This document shows, one piece after another, positions 45,901-53,394 of a stretch of DNA of 64,000 nt (position 1 is the first letter of the stretch; each line of letters opens with the position of its first letter). This stretch comes from Fratercula arctica (taxonomy: Eukaryota; Chordata; Aves; Charadriiformes; Alcidae): contig CANTUZ010000002.1 of NCBI GenBank assembly GCA_947846985.1, positions 150,779,889 to 150,843,888 on the forward strand, in the 5' to 3' direction. Made by a program: the position numbers and the translations under genes. The notes below the pieces were generated by a model, which searched no databases, was not told the DNA's origin, and saw nothing but the letters and a program-made list of their open reading frames with translations.

Positions 45901-48900
45901 AGAACATACGCTGGGGGATTTCGGCATGCTATAGTCCAGAAAAATAAATCTCACTTCCCTTTTATTGACAGAATTGAGAAAACAACAATTTACAAGGAAA
46001 AGAGGGAAGATGAGAAGAACAGAGGCAGCACTCAACAACAGCAGCCCTAAGACAAGACCCAAACAGACATTCTCCAACACTATTTGCAGTCTTCACAAGA
46101 TTTCAAACTCTTCCTTAAAAGTATGAGCAAAATGGGATTCTCTGCCACCTTGTGTACACATGATAAAACTATGTGAATTGTTTTATAGCTTACAGCACTG
46201 TTCAGATGTTCGCTCTGTCAGGCAGGCAGGGACTGAATTATCTAAGTTCATCCATATATTCCAATATGAAAAAGCTATGATGTCCTAAAGCCTCAGGAGG
46301 AAATTACAAGATGGAAGACCGACTTTATTTCTAGATAAAACTTTTAAAAGTTCTTTCAGTTGTCACCTGAAATTACGGTTTGGGATTGACAGATAAAGTG
46401 ACAACGGCATCAAAACTGAAAATATATTTAATGCACTAATTAAAGGTTTCTAAAATTTCCTCCAGAATTCACCAATTTTTAATTACCTTTTTAGTGAGGG
46501 TTTTTTTGTCGTTCAGCAGAAGTGACAACAAACAAAACAAAAAAATTGTTTCACCTTCTGCAATGCTGAAAATGTGAAATGACAGAGACCACGTGTCAAT
46601 GATTTTTGCATCAATAGGTGATAAAACGTGAAAGTATTACTTGAACTGAAAACAAGTTGAATGTTCAAATTTAGAATATAAAGAGCTGATCTGACAGAAG
46701 AAAATCTTATCCAAGAATTAACAGAGAACACAATGGTGAGACAGAAACAATTTCAGCTGGTGCCGCTTGTATTTCATAGATAAAGCTCTTTTTAATCTTA
46801 ACTTTCTCAATCCTCTTTTAACTACATTTTCTTGCATGACAAAATTTGTACAACATAAACAATTAACCACTTCACTTGACCTTCACCTCATATCAGCAAA
46901 CATAAGCTCTCAAGCCATAGATGCAAGTCTTCCCAAAGAAATAATTAATAGTGTCTTTAAATACAGAATTTTCAATTTTTTTATTGAATTTTGTTGCTAA
47001 GAGAGTAAGAAGTCTTTAAAATATTTTAACATTGATAGAAAAGGTAGGAAAGCGTCCATTAAACTAGCAACTTTTTCTACATACTTTATGTATTCTTTTA
47101 GAAATCAACATTTAGGAAAACAAAAAGCATTATCAAAAGCAAGAAAATGTTTGTATATAAAACCTTAAAACTTAAACTTATATTTTATTTGCTACACACC
47201 ACATGAAAGAGTAAAGATATAAAACAAATTATTTTAAATAAACAGATTGCCAAGAGCCATCTTCATTTCACATTTACTAGCTCAATAGACTACTGAAGAA
47301 AACAGTGCAAAAGATAACTATTCCTGTAACATTACAAACAAGACTTTATAATTAATCTGTGTTCTGTTCAAAATAATTGATATACCAAGTTCAGCTGCAA
47401 GGGTACAAAGGACATCATCACTAAACTTGCCATAACCAACAAGAACATGGAAGAGATGACCATATGATTAAAGACTACAAATCACAACTGTTTCTAGAAG
47501 CAGTTCTTTGTAAATAAGGGCAGAGAAAACCCACAGATAATTTTTTTAAGGTACTAATTATAGAGTTTTTAGATTTCTAGCATTTCTGTTTATAATCCTG
47601 CCTTAAAAGCACAGATGCTGTATTTTATCTATTTTAACTTAGCTACCATCATGCTCAATACCCAACTGTGAACAGGTATTTCAATGGAAAAAATACACAT
47701 CTCATCTAATACTTTGTAACCCATGTAAGTCTTTGATTTCTGAGATACAGAAAAGAGGCATACTAGTTTTTCGTTAAGAATATTTGATGAACTGTCTTTC
47801 ATAATGATGAGTAACATAGGAAGTATGAAATACAAAGACCTTCTATTAAGTTCAAATAGCAATGTGAAAACCTGCAGCAGTGAAAACCACAGGCCACTGT
47901 TGCCCTGTGTGAGACAGCATTTCACTTTGCATGCATGTCCTCAAATCTCGTTCGCTGCTCTTAAACACGATAATATGAAAAAAAAGGACGACGTTCCATT
48001 ATACCACTAGGATGCTAAACAAAGAAACTCACTTTCTCCACAAAATGATAGAATTATCTCTCCTGATCCCTTTCTTAACATAATGGAGCACTTACTCTGA
48101 AAATTTTAAATGTTGCTGCTTTCTCACATCTTCCGTAAGTTAGTCAGGATTCAGTTGTTACAGAATCACAGAATGGTTGAGGTTGGAAGGGACCTCTGGA
48201 GGTCATCTGGTCCAACCCCTCAGCTCAAGCAGGGCCACCTAGAGCCAGCTGCCCAGAAGCATGTCCAGACGGCTTTTTAATATCTCCAAGGATGGAGACT
48301 CCACAATCTCTACGGGCAAATTGTCCCAGTGCACAGTCACCCTCACAGTAAAAAAAATGTTTCCTGATGCTCAGAGGGAACCTCCTGTGTTTCAGTTTGT
48401 ACCCACTGTCTCTGGTCCTGTCAGTGGACACAAGTTAAAATACATGAAATTCCATATGAATAGAAGAAAACGATTTTCTGCTGTGAGGGTCATCAAACAC
48501 TGGAGCAGGTTGACAAGAGAGATTGCAGTTTTTCCACTCTTGGAGATACTCAAAACCCAACTGGACACAGCCCTATGCACTCTGTTCTAGCTGACCCTGA
48601 TTGAGCAGGGGCATTGGACTAGGTGATCTCCCAAAAGAAGGTGTGAGAACATGAACATAAGTTTCAGTAAAATCAAAAGAGAACACTTTGTGAAAACATT
48701 TGTACGTGGTGCTTCTCTTACTGAAAAACAAACAGATATGAGATATTTACCAAAGTCTCTTCCCACATCATTTCCCCAGAGCATGTGGGAAGCTACATGT
48801 TTTTAAACTTGCTCTTCAATATCAGATGGTGAATAAATTTGAAACTTTTCGTTTCAAATTTCAACGTGAGTTTAGATAATATTCTAGGACTTATACCCTC

Positions 48901-51900
48901 ATCTGCGATGCTAATATATAATGAAAGTTTGATGCCTTAGGAAAGACCAAAAGCTTTATTTTCTAGCTCTTCAGAAGAAATAAAATCTCCCCAATGAGAA
49001 TTCTGACTTTTTGACTTACCGAGCAATAGCAACAACAACAACAAAAATCAAGTCATGAAACAGACAGGAATTACAGAATTAATAGACTCAAGCGGTTCAG
49101 TATCAGGACTCAAACAAAATTTCCAAACTCTGATGTCCAATTCAGTGTCCTATATAAATGAACATTGTATTTGCAAACTGAATTACTGAAACTCTTGCAT
49201 AAGTGATGAATAAAGGAATAAAGTGATGAACAGAGGAGAGTGCCTGCCATAAACAAACAGTTGAAATCCAAGGATGCATAACTTAGCATAAAAAGTAGCA
49301 CTTGAATCTCAGTAACGGAAGAACAGAAGTCCTCTTTAATACTCTAGTTTTCAGACAACAGTCAGAGACGTTAAGTCAGGTTTTACCTGAAAACTGAGAT
49401 GGGCTAAGAAACATCTCAAAAGCTCTAGTCACCAAGGCAATGGATAGACAACCTCTCATAGATCTATCTACATCATTTGAGAATGCCACTATTCTCGCAA
49501 ATCCAACTAGCAGGACTGTATGAACTCTATGAAGTTTGCTTCAGAATAAATCTAGCTAGTTACTATCTGCCTTCATCAGCTATATGAATTAACCAAGGTG
49601 GTATCAGTCCAGAGCTGCTTACTGAGTGAGCCCTCTCCATCTTTTCAGCTAGCAAATCTCTCAGAGCAAGGGGACACAAAAAATAACTGAAGGACAGTAA
49701 TAAGCATCTTAATTTAGGAGTCCAATAGCTAACGTGATACACATGATTTGCTTTATTCCTATTATTTGTTTAAAAGTAATAAGCTAATTATATATAAGGC
49801 TATCTAGACATGTTTAATAAATCAGAAACAATTCTTACAAAATCTTCTTAGGAAAATGGGAAATATTCCCAAGAACATTGATACTACATGAATATTCTTA
49901 GGTTTAAAAATAGGAAGGAACAAAAACGATCATCCAATCTGACATTAAACATCATAAAAATGAGGATAATTTTTGCAGGACAAATTATCAGAACATGATA
50001 GTTTTGGTCTACATAATATTATACTGATGCAATCAAAGTGATTTAACCAACTATGCTGGAGTAAAAAAAAACAAACAAAAAAGAAACCACAATAAAACCG
50101 ACAAAACCCAGAACTAAGGGCAATCCTCTCATATGGAACTCTCATATGAATGTAGTTGCACTGCTGTATAATGTTCTCTACGAGAATATAAACAACATGC
50201 TATTGCCACAACAATGTAACCAAATTGTCTTCAAATAAATGAGACTAAGAGTTGGGCACAGATAAACCTGAAGTCCATCAAAGATAAAACATTTTAGCAA
50301 AAGATATGTTCTTACCAAGGAAAAAACATGTGAGAAGGACAGTTTTCTAAAGCACTGAGGATACGACTGGCATCCATCACTTTTTTCCCCCCTAACGTAC
50401 TTTTTAAAAAGTTTCTGATGCTTTTACAAAACAATACGAAGAAATATTCATAAAAGAAATTCTCAAGAAGAACAGAGTAAGAGTTAAAATTATTGCCAAA
50501 ATACCTTCCCAAAATTAAGTCACAAAAACAAAAGTTATCATCAGGAAATCACCAGGTAAAACTCGCCAGTACAATAAAATAGGTCATGCTTAACAGCAAC
50601 AGAAGACACTACATCTGCAGTTTTAAACACATCACTTACTGCTTTGACTCATGGTGACAAACCTCCAGCGTTGGATCATTATAGATGAAAGCTGCTTCTA
50701 AATCATTGACTCTTACTCTGTAAATCCGGCATTGTTTACTGTTCAGTTTGATTCTATTCAGGTTTGCAACCGTGGGAAATATGGTCAGTTCCACATAACC
50801 CTATGAAAACACAAATCAAAACCTTCTGTAAAATCCTTACCAATTCACAACGTAGAGATATATTAAAAAAAAATCTTATTAATGCATTTCAAAGGAAAAT
50901 CGTTGGTTAAAAAAGGTTAATTTTTTTATGTAAGAAGGAAAATAGTTTGCCCTTTTAGATATCTGGAATACATTTTCTTTCATACCATTCAACAAGTGAA
51001 ATAAAGCAAAACAAGAAAACTTCAACATGACTGACAATCATGCTTGTTTTACTGGAAATTATCTGCCTCTATTGGCTAGATTTCAAGTTACTAATATCAC
51101 TGCTTTTCATCACTATATTTTAGGTTTCGGTATACAAATACAAGCTTGAGACAATGATTTTTAAAACCTAAGCAGATTCCACTTAGGCAGATATCTAAAT
51201 TCACAAAAAGACTCAATGACTTCAGGCCTGAAATCATGAAAGCCTCTTCAAAGCCCCAATGAACTCACATATAAGCTAGAAAACTCTATAACCCTATCCC
51301 TAACATCAGCTAACACTGTGTTGAACATCAATTTTGCATTGCAAATTGCTTTGTAATATTATTTACAATGCAGTGACCTTCTTTTAGAAAGCTTTTCCTT
51401 GCAGAGATTGAAGTGTTCCCAATTAGAAGGTATTTTATTTGACACATCTCAAGGAATGATAGACTTACGAGAGGCACCAGATTAGAAAGTATAAAATATA
51501 AAGAAGCTGAACAACATAATTAGCTTGTGTGTGCAGTTGCGTCCTCTAAAAGCATGAAGAAAACCCAAACTTTTAATTTCTACTTTCACATTTTATTAAA
51601 AAATACTTACTACAACAGACTTTCTCTGAAAATTTATGTTGTTGATACAAACTACTTGGTGAGTTGTGCTGGAAAAAAAAAAAATTAAAATAAGTAAGGT
51701 ATTGCACAAATGCCAGCATTTAAAATAGTATTTTAACCCAGTTTTAAAAAAAATTGAGAGCTCATACAGGATGTATATACATATAGATTTATACTGCATA
51801 TAGCATATATTTACATAGGGAGAATTCATGATGGTCTAAGTCTCTTACATGGTCCACAACAAATAATGAATAGAAATTGCATATGAGGTCAGAAAAGTTC

Positions 51901-53283
51901 CAATAAAATCAAAGTATACTATCATATCAGTAATATAAAAGAATAACATCGCTTTAAAACATCATGTAACAGTATGTAAAAATATAGCATTACTAATGGC
52001 ATAGAATCAAATTCTAACACTTTAGTGATGAGAAACAGCATGCAGCTGTAATATTTGCAATCAGAGACCTGTGGAAAATTTACCTGGTGAGCTGACTCTC
52101 ATATATAATCTATGTAAGCAGGTACTATATATGAAAAAAGATATAGTATGTGCTTTTACAATTAGTATGTCATAAGAATTTATTATTTTAAATAATTGTT
52201 ACATATTAATCAAGATAGGCATTTTAAACAAGTCAAATGTATTTGCTTAAATTTTGAATGATGTATTAGAACTCCTAGCAAATTAAAAACTCTGATTTAA
52301 AAAATGGAAGATAAAATAATAATTCCAACTTCTTTAAGATTTTAGAAGTTATTTGTGTTTTTTCTGTAGTAGGTGGCATCTTCACCACACTTCAGAGTAG
52401 TGCTATTCATGACTCAAGATACAACCTTGTAATAATGCAACTTTTATGCCCCTTTACACATTATATGCATACTCATGTACCCTGTGCATTAAAAAGTGAC
52501 TTTGCTTCAGTTGAGCGAGGTCAATAAAAATTCCTACAAGAAAATGGTAACATCTAGTATCCAATGACGGATTTAAACATTACCTACACATTGAAATGTA
52601 TACGATGACAAGAGTGATCCTATTTAGAAATACATTTGTGTTACAGATTTATAAAGAAATCAAGGAGGTATAAACACAAATACATAAAGATCCACAGAAA
52701 TCCAGAACCAAGTGTTTTACAGCTTGGTTACAACCAAAATAATGGATGTGTAAAAATGACAATTTGCTTAACAAAGCTGCTTGCACAAATGTAAGCATCT
52801 TTTATACACCAAAAAGCTCTTAAGTCAAAAGGGTTTGACACAGCAGTAAGAATGAAACGTGGTGGCATGGTCTGTAGTGCTGATACTGTGTGGAGAGATC
52901 TCTAAGGTTTGAAGAGCACAATGTAAGTATCTTTATAAACTGATATTGTGCAACCTGCTGTAGGTGACCCTGCTCTGGCAGGGGGTTGGACTAGATGATC
53001 TCGAGGTCCCTTCCAACCCCGACCATTCTGTGATTCTGTGACTCACTGTCCATGAGTGAGTAGATTTACACAATAAAACATACCCCTGCAACACACATTT
53101 TCTGAATGCAAGCTACACCATCAGCAATAGTTCTGGCCTTCTCAGGTAAATAATTACTAATCAGTCTGTGGCCTGTTTTAAACATGCATTGGTCTCAAGT
53201 ATAGCAAGTTCAAAAAAAATGGATACTTATAATTTATATGGTCTTGGGCTCTCAAATCCTTTGTCTCCTTTCTTCCTATTCAT
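827..53283 (-). CDS. TAF2: TAF2, TFIID subunit 2 (24 coding exons, C-terminus outside window)
   Basis: TAF2 is a TFIID subunit that contacts core-promoter DNA around the initiator and helps place TFIID in the nucleus. I recognised the exons from near-identity of their translations to vertebrate TAF2. Joining all 24 exons gives 3184 nt with every splice phase agreeing. The fold is M1-aminopeptidase-like: an N-terminal beta domain (about residues 20-200), a thermolysin-like region (about 200-420), then a C-terminal helical-repeat part (about 610-950). The zinc site is degenerate: Q338-A-L-A-Q342 stands where active enzymes have HExxH, so no peptidase activity is expected. Human TAF2 is about 1199 residues. 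The missing tail of roughly 130 residues, with its His/Lys-rich stretch, must lie below position 1. All introns are GT-AG except coding intron 1. The start used is the Met at 53283; human TAF2 has about ten more residues upstream. Confidence 0.97.
933..4200 (-). other. TAF2: TAF2 intron 23
   Basis: AT-rich, with a T run near 1981 and three copies of a 10-mer at 2655-2712. No exon or recognised transposon seen. Confidence 0.85.
2655..2712. repeat. Three copies of GGTAACCTTA with a partly inverted core
   Basis: Copies at 2655-2664, 2671-2680 and 2703-2712, with TTAAGGTTAA (2691-2700) as a near reverse complement between the last two. Confidence 0.8.
4201..4430 (-). CDS. TAF2: TAF2 coding exon 23 (residues 950-1026)
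   Basis: Encodes [20 protein letters not shown] through QSVGFQNT. Donor GTAAGC. The part after PTIIPESV is less like human than the rest of the protein, as expected for the linker before the tail. Confidence 0.96.
4431..6791 (-). other. TAF2: TAF2 intron 22
   Basis: AT-rich. The short open frames on both strands look like chance. Nothing recognised. Confidence 0.8.
6792..6901 (-). CDS. TAF2: TAF2 coding exon 22 (residues 913-950)
   Basis: Encodes [20 protein letters not shown] through QLWKLMNSG. Donor GTTGGT is weak; acceptor TTTTTCAG. Confidence 0.97.
6902..8450 (-). other. TAF2: TAF2 intron 21
   Basis: AT-rich; nothing recognised. Confidence 0.8.
8451..8520 (-). CDS. TAF2: TAF2 coding exon 21 (residues 890-913)
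   Basis: Encodes [20 protein letters not shown] and YIR. Acceptor TTCCAG, donor GTTAGT. Confidence 0.96.
10364..10380. repeat. A17 homopolymer run
   Basis: Seventeen consecutive A residues on the plus strand, about 220 bp from a CR1 element. CR1 does not leave poly(A) tails, so this is probably unrelated to it. Confidence 0.9.
10604..11396 (-). mobile_element. CR1 LINE fragment, 5'-truncated
   Basis: The plus strand shows the reverse complement of a CR1 3' portion: GTTTGGAAGGGACCTC, then GGGGACTCCACCATGTCC, then CTCTTCTCCAGGGAGAA. The matching blocks run in the usual order to about 11396. It is well diverged, with small deletions and stops, so it is old and inactive. It is inserted in the transcriptional sense of TAF2. 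Confidence 0.92.
14114..14253 (-). CDS. TAF2: TAF2 coding exon 20 (residues 843-890)
   Basis: Encodes [20 protein letters not shown] through EAVVDYTK. Helical-repeat region. Donor GTACTT. Confidence 0.97.
14254..14840 (-). other. TAF2: TAF2 intron 19
   Basis: AT-rich, 587 bp; nothing recognised. Confidence 0.85.
14841..15034 (-). CDS. TAF2: TAF2 coding exon 19 (residues 779-843)
   Basis: Encodes [20 protein letters not shown] through [10 protein letters not shown] and two bases of a serine codon. Donor GTGTGG, a weaker match than its neighbours. Confidence 0.97.
15035..16984 (-). other. TAF2: TAF2 intron 18
   Basis: Contains one CR1 3' fragment (15789-16085); otherwise unrecognised. Confidence 0.85.
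15789..16085 (-). mobile_element. CR1 LINE 3' fragment
   Basis: Begins AGAATCATAGGGTTGGAAGG on the plus strand and contains GAGACTCCACCACCTCTCTG. Read on the minus strand it still shows the end of CR1 ORF2 ([14 protein letters not shown], then [20 protein letters not shown]). It is one of the better-preserved copies, but only about 300 bp. Confidence 0.95.
16985..17095 (-). CDS. TAF2: TAF2 coding exon 18 (residues 742-778)
   Basis: Encodes [20 protein letters not shown] through NDNRKNK. Phase 0 at both ends (37 codons). Confidence 0.97.
17096..18434 (-). other. TAF2: TAF2 intron 17
   Basis: AT-rich; nothing recognised. Confidence 0.8.
18435..18575 (-). CDS. TAF2: TAF2 coding exon 17 (residues 695-741)
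   Basis: Encodes [20 protein letters not shown] through QSYFLQK, including the cysteine-rich [10 protein letters not shown] stretch. Phase 0 at both ends (47 codons), so skipping it would keep the frame. Confidence 0.97.
18576..22014 (-). other. TAF2: TAF2 intron 16
   Basis: AT-rich, with an imperfect CA repeat at 20444-20463. No other feature recognised. Confidence 0.8.
20444..20463. repeat. Short imperfect (CA)n tract
   Basis: CCCACACATACACACACACA-like tract preceded by GTGTGTGC, so the two can pair weakly. Confidence 0.75.
22015..22267 (-). CDS. TAF2: TAF2 coding exon 16 (residues 610-694)
   Basis: The longest exon in the window. It encodes [20 protein letters not shown] through MLACFCLAK and opens the helical HEAT-like repeat region. 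Donor GTGAGG. Confidence 0.97.
22371..22475 (-). mobile_element. Degraded CR1 3' fragment
   Basis: Matches the CR1 3' end loosely: AGAGGGGACTTCTGAAAGCC, then CACCTGGCCCATTCTCCTGC, then CCAGGGCAACCTGTAC. Much of the middle is deleted. Confidence 0.7.
22476..22505. repeat. 10-bp tandem repeat, three copies
   Basis: TACAATGAGT, TACAATGAAT, TACAATGAAT back to back at the inner edge of a CR1 remnant. Confidence 0.85.
23734..23766. repeat. 12-bp tandem repeat, about 2.7 copies
   Basis: CGGTATGAACTT repeated with period 12; the third copy is partial and changed. Confidence 0.85.
24195..24260 (-). CDS. TAF2: TAF2 coding exon 15 (residues 588-610)
   Basis: A 66-bp exon, the shortest after exons 1 and 2. 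It encodes [20 protein letters not shown] and M, a basic run followed by an acidic linker. Donor GTAAGT, acceptor TTAATAG. Confidence 0.94.
24261..25050 (-). other. TAF2: TAF2 intron 14
   Basis: AT-rich, 790 bp; nothing recognised. Confidence 0.8.
25051..25160 (-). CDS. TAF2: TAF2 coding exon 14 (residues 552-588)
   Basis: Encodes [20 protein letters not shown] through IPCHSKSRR. This is the end of the beta-sandwich that follows the peptidase-like domain. Donor GTAAGA. Confidence 0.96.
25260..25374 (-). CDS. TAF2: TAF2 coding exon 13 (residues 513-551)
   Basis: Encodes [20 protein letters not shown] through TSPGTQKYV. The upstream intron ends in a U12-style branch site and a short tail. The downstream intron is only 99 bp. 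Donor GTAAGG. Confidence 0.96.
25375..27540 (-). other. TAF2: TAF2 intron 12, probable U12-type (minor spliceosome) intron
   Basis: The donor on the minus strand is GTATCCTTTT, identical to the U12 GT-AG donor consensus. Close to the acceptor lies TTCCTATAC, two bases off the U12 branch consensus TTCCTTAAC, with its branch A 11 nt before the exon; U12 introns have this short spacing. No strong polypyrimidine tract follows it, another U12 trait. A short GT repeat lies near 25863. Confidence 0.85.
27541..27695 (-). CDS. TAF2: TAF2 coding exon 12 (residues 462-513)
   Basis: Encodes [20 protein letters not shown] through [11 protein letters not shown]. It ends GGGT and is followed by GTATCCTTTT, the U12-type donor consensus. 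Placing the junction there gives W-V-D-Q with exon 13, as in human. Confidence 0.96.
27696..29120 (-). other. TAF2: TAF2 intron 11
   Basis: AT-rich with a short A run near 28499; nothing recognised. Confidence 0.8.
29121..29256 (-). CDS. TAF2: TAF2 coding exon 11 (residues 416-461)
   Basis: Encodes [20 protein letters not shown] through ISMEFMLQ. Phase 2 in, phase 0 out. Acceptor TTTCAG, donor GTAGGT. Confidence 0.97.
29257..33826 (-). other. TAF2: TAF2 intron 10
   Basis: 4.6 kb. It contains a 130-codon open frame on the opposite strand (30527-30919) and a 117-codon sense frame (32465-32818). Neither resembles a known protein to me, and both may be chance. No transposon recognised. Confidence 0.75.
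33827..33912 (-). CDS. TAF2: TAF2 coding exon 10 (residues 388-416)
   Basis: Encodes [20 protein letters not shown] followed by FGGGKEKD and two bases of an asparagine codon. Donor GTATGT, acceptor TTTTAG. Confidence 0.96.
33913..35566 (-). other. TAF2: TAF2 intron 9
   Basis: Mostly AT-rich, except for a block of about 230 bp (34284-34515) with higher GC and several CpGs that I could not assign. Confidence 0.75.
35567..35666 (-). CDS. TAF2: TAF2 coding exon 9 (residues 354-387)
   Basis: Encodes [20 protein letters not shown] through NEYRHWIKQ. It is the counterpart of the WLNEGFA segment that carries the third zinc ligand in M1 enzymes; here it reads WVLKGIS, without that glutamate. Donor GTAACA. 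Confidence 0.96.
35667..36983 (-). other. TAF2: TAF2 intron 8
   Basis: AT-rich with a (CAAA)n/A run near 36783 and a T-rich tract near 36836-36872. Nothing else recognised. Confidence 0.8.
36984..37097 (-). CDS. TAF2: TAF2 coding exon 8 (residues 316-354), degenerate zinc site
   Basis: Encodes [19 protein letters not shown], then [19 protein letters not shown]. The latter aligns with the HELAHQWFG zinc helix of M1 aminopeptidases, but both zinc-binding histidines and the catalytic glutamate are replaced (Q338, A339, Q342). This is the family's known non-enzymatic state. Acceptor GATTCAG, donor GTAAGT. Confidence 0.97.
37098..37663 (-). other. TAF2: TAF2 intron 7
   Basis: 566 bp, AT-rich; nothing recognised. 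Confidence 0.85.
37664..37848 (-). CDS. TAF2: TAF2 coding exon 7 (residues 255-316)
   Basis: Encodes [20 protein letters not shown] through AAYASMSIF. In active M1 enzymes this region carries the GxMEN substrate-binding motif. Here the aligned stretch reads EVAAYASMS, so the motif is lost. Donor GTTAGT. Confidence 0.96.
37849..39082 (-). other. TAF2: TAF2 intron 6
   Basis: AT-rich; nothing recognised. Confidence 0.8.
39083..39314 (-). CDS. TAF2: TAF2 coding exon 6 (residues 177-254)
   Basis: Encodes [19 protein letters not shown] through ILVDPYMHE. This covers the PC.D-type segment shared with M1 peptidases, and the end of the N-terminal beta domain. Acceptor CTCTAG, donor GTAATA. Confidence 0.97.
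39315..39677 (-). other. TAF2: TAF2 intron 5
   Basis: 363 bp, AT-rich; nothing recognised. Confidence 0.85.
39678..39819 (-). CDS. TAF2: TAF2 coding exon 5 (residues 130-177)
   Basis: Encodes [20 protein letters not shown] through SCGYQNSTR. Acceptor GCTGCAG, donor GTAAGA. Phase 1 in, phase 2 out. Confidence 0.97.
39820..41174 (-). other. TAF2: TAF2 intron 4
   Basis: AT-rich; nothing recognised. Confidence 0.8.
41175..41293 (-). CDS. TAF2: TAF2 coding exon 4 (residues 90-130)
   Basis: Encodes [20 protein letters not shown] through [10 protein letters not shown]. The first G completes the glutamine codon begun in exon 3. Acceptor is TGACAG, donor GTAAAG. It follows the longest intron in the window. 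Confidence 0.97.
42421..43165 (-). mobile_element. CR1 LINE fragment, 5'-truncated
   Basis: Starts GAATCATAGAATAGTTTGGG on the plus strand and runs through TCCTCTGGACCCAGTCCAAC and CTCGACCTGCTGGCCACACT to about 43165. This is the CR1 3' region in antisense on the plus strand, with internal deletions. Confidence 0.93.
45506..45523. repeat. A18 homopolymer run
   Basis: Eighteen A residues on the plus strand, flanked by unique sequence. Confidence 0.9.
48160..48430 (-). mobile_element. CR1 3' fragment, left arm of a head-to-head pair
   Basis: Plus strand reads CAGAATCACAGAATGGTTGA, then GGGACCTCTGGAGGTCATCT, to GTCTCTGGTCCTGTCAGTGG. This is the CR1 3' terminus pointing towards low coordinates. 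Confidence 0.93.
48431..48630 (+). mobile_element. CR1 3' fragment, right arm of a head-to-head pair
   Basis: Reads in CR1 sense: TGTGAGGGTCATCAAACACT, GGAGATACTCAAAACCCAAC, CTCTGTTCTAGCTGACCCTG, GGACTAGGTGATCTCCC. It covers about the same 3' segment as the left arm, in the opposite direction. Confidence 0.9.
50640..50800 (-). CDS. TAF2: TAF2 coding exon 3 (residues 37-90)
   Basis: Encodes [20 protein letters not shown] onward to CHHESKQ, in the N-terminal beta domain that resembles the saddle domain of M1 aminopeptidases. Acceptor CATAG, donor GTAAGT, phase 0 in and phase 2 out. Confidence 0.97.
50801..51610 (-). other. TAF2: TAF2 intron 2
   Basis: 810 bp, AT-rich; nothing recognised. Confidence 0.85.
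51611..51665 (-). CDS. TAF2: TAF2 coding exon 2 (residues 18-36)
   Basis: Encodes [18 protein letters not shown]. The 3' end is followed by GTAAGT, a good donor. At the 5' side a long T tract ends in CCAGCAC. Starting after CAC restores K-L-T-H-Q exactly as in human. Starting after CAG (51668) needs the same AT donor and gives K-F-T-T-H-Q, one residue longer. The choice of start is therefore tied to the unusual intron 1. Confidence 0.85.
51666..53230 (-). other. TAF2: TAF2 intron 1, candidate AT-AC intron
   Basis: Starts ATAAGTATCC and ends TTTTTTTTTTTTCCAGCAC on the minus strand. Only AT...AC termini restore the conserved residues K-L-T-H-Q between exons 1 and 2. The donor differs from a normal GTAAGT only at its first base, and there is a long T tract, so it looks like the rare U2-dependent AT-AC class, not the U12 ATATCC class. 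A CR1 fragment sits inside it. Confidence 0.7.
52948..53043 (+). mobile_element. CR1 3'-terminal fragment
   Basis: Reads GTGACCCTGCTCTGGCAGGG, GGTTGGACTAGATGATCTCG, then ends in two copies of the CR1 terminal 8-mer ATTCTGTG. It is about 95 bp and lies about 190 bp from TAF2 exon 1. Confidence 0.95.
53231..53283 (-). CDS. TAF2: TAF2 coding exon 1 (residues 1-18)
   Basis: Encodes [17 protein letters not shown] plus two bases (TT) of the next codon, matching the human N-terminus from its second methionine. There is no GT directly after the conserved codons. The next bases on the minus strand are ATAAGTATCC, and an exon running to the GT would read an in-frame TAA. The exon end is therefore placed before ATAAGT, an AT-type donor. 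CTGTTCAG followed by G and the ATG (acceptor AG at 53285-53286) looks like a 3' splice site. The exon may therefore begin at 53284 and be preceded by another exon. Confidence 0.85.
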
Positions 53284-53301
53284 CCTGAACAGCAGCACTA
53301 A

Positions 53302-53394
53302 TCACACACTGCTGATCGTCAGACTGGCATCAACAGCATCCTCACTCGATGGGTCCTTCAAGTTTTCCCTGTCAGTTTGTATTTGATCACTCAT
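53302..53394 (-). other. Possible upstream ORF next to TAF2 exon 1 (30 codons)
   Basis: ATG-led frame beginning MSDQIQTDRENLKD and ending at a TGA six codons before, and in frame with, the TAF2 ATG. The frame is open further upstream to 53523. I do not recognise the peptide. If the leader is unspliced here it would be an upstream ORF; if the acceptor before 53284 is used it is intronic. Confidence 0.35.

Larger units (their letters stand above)
41294..50639 (-). other. TAF2: TAF2 intron 3
   Basis: The longest intron (9.3 kb). It holds a CR1 fragment (42421-43165), an A18 run (45506-45523), a short TA tract (about 45053-45066) and a head-to-head CR1 pair (48160-48630). The rest is unrecognised AT-rich sequence. 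Confidence 0.85.

Noticed and set aside
48261..48590. 109-codon plus-strand frame across the CR1 pair
   Set aside because: Chance fusion of an antisense CR1 segment with a sense CR1 segment.
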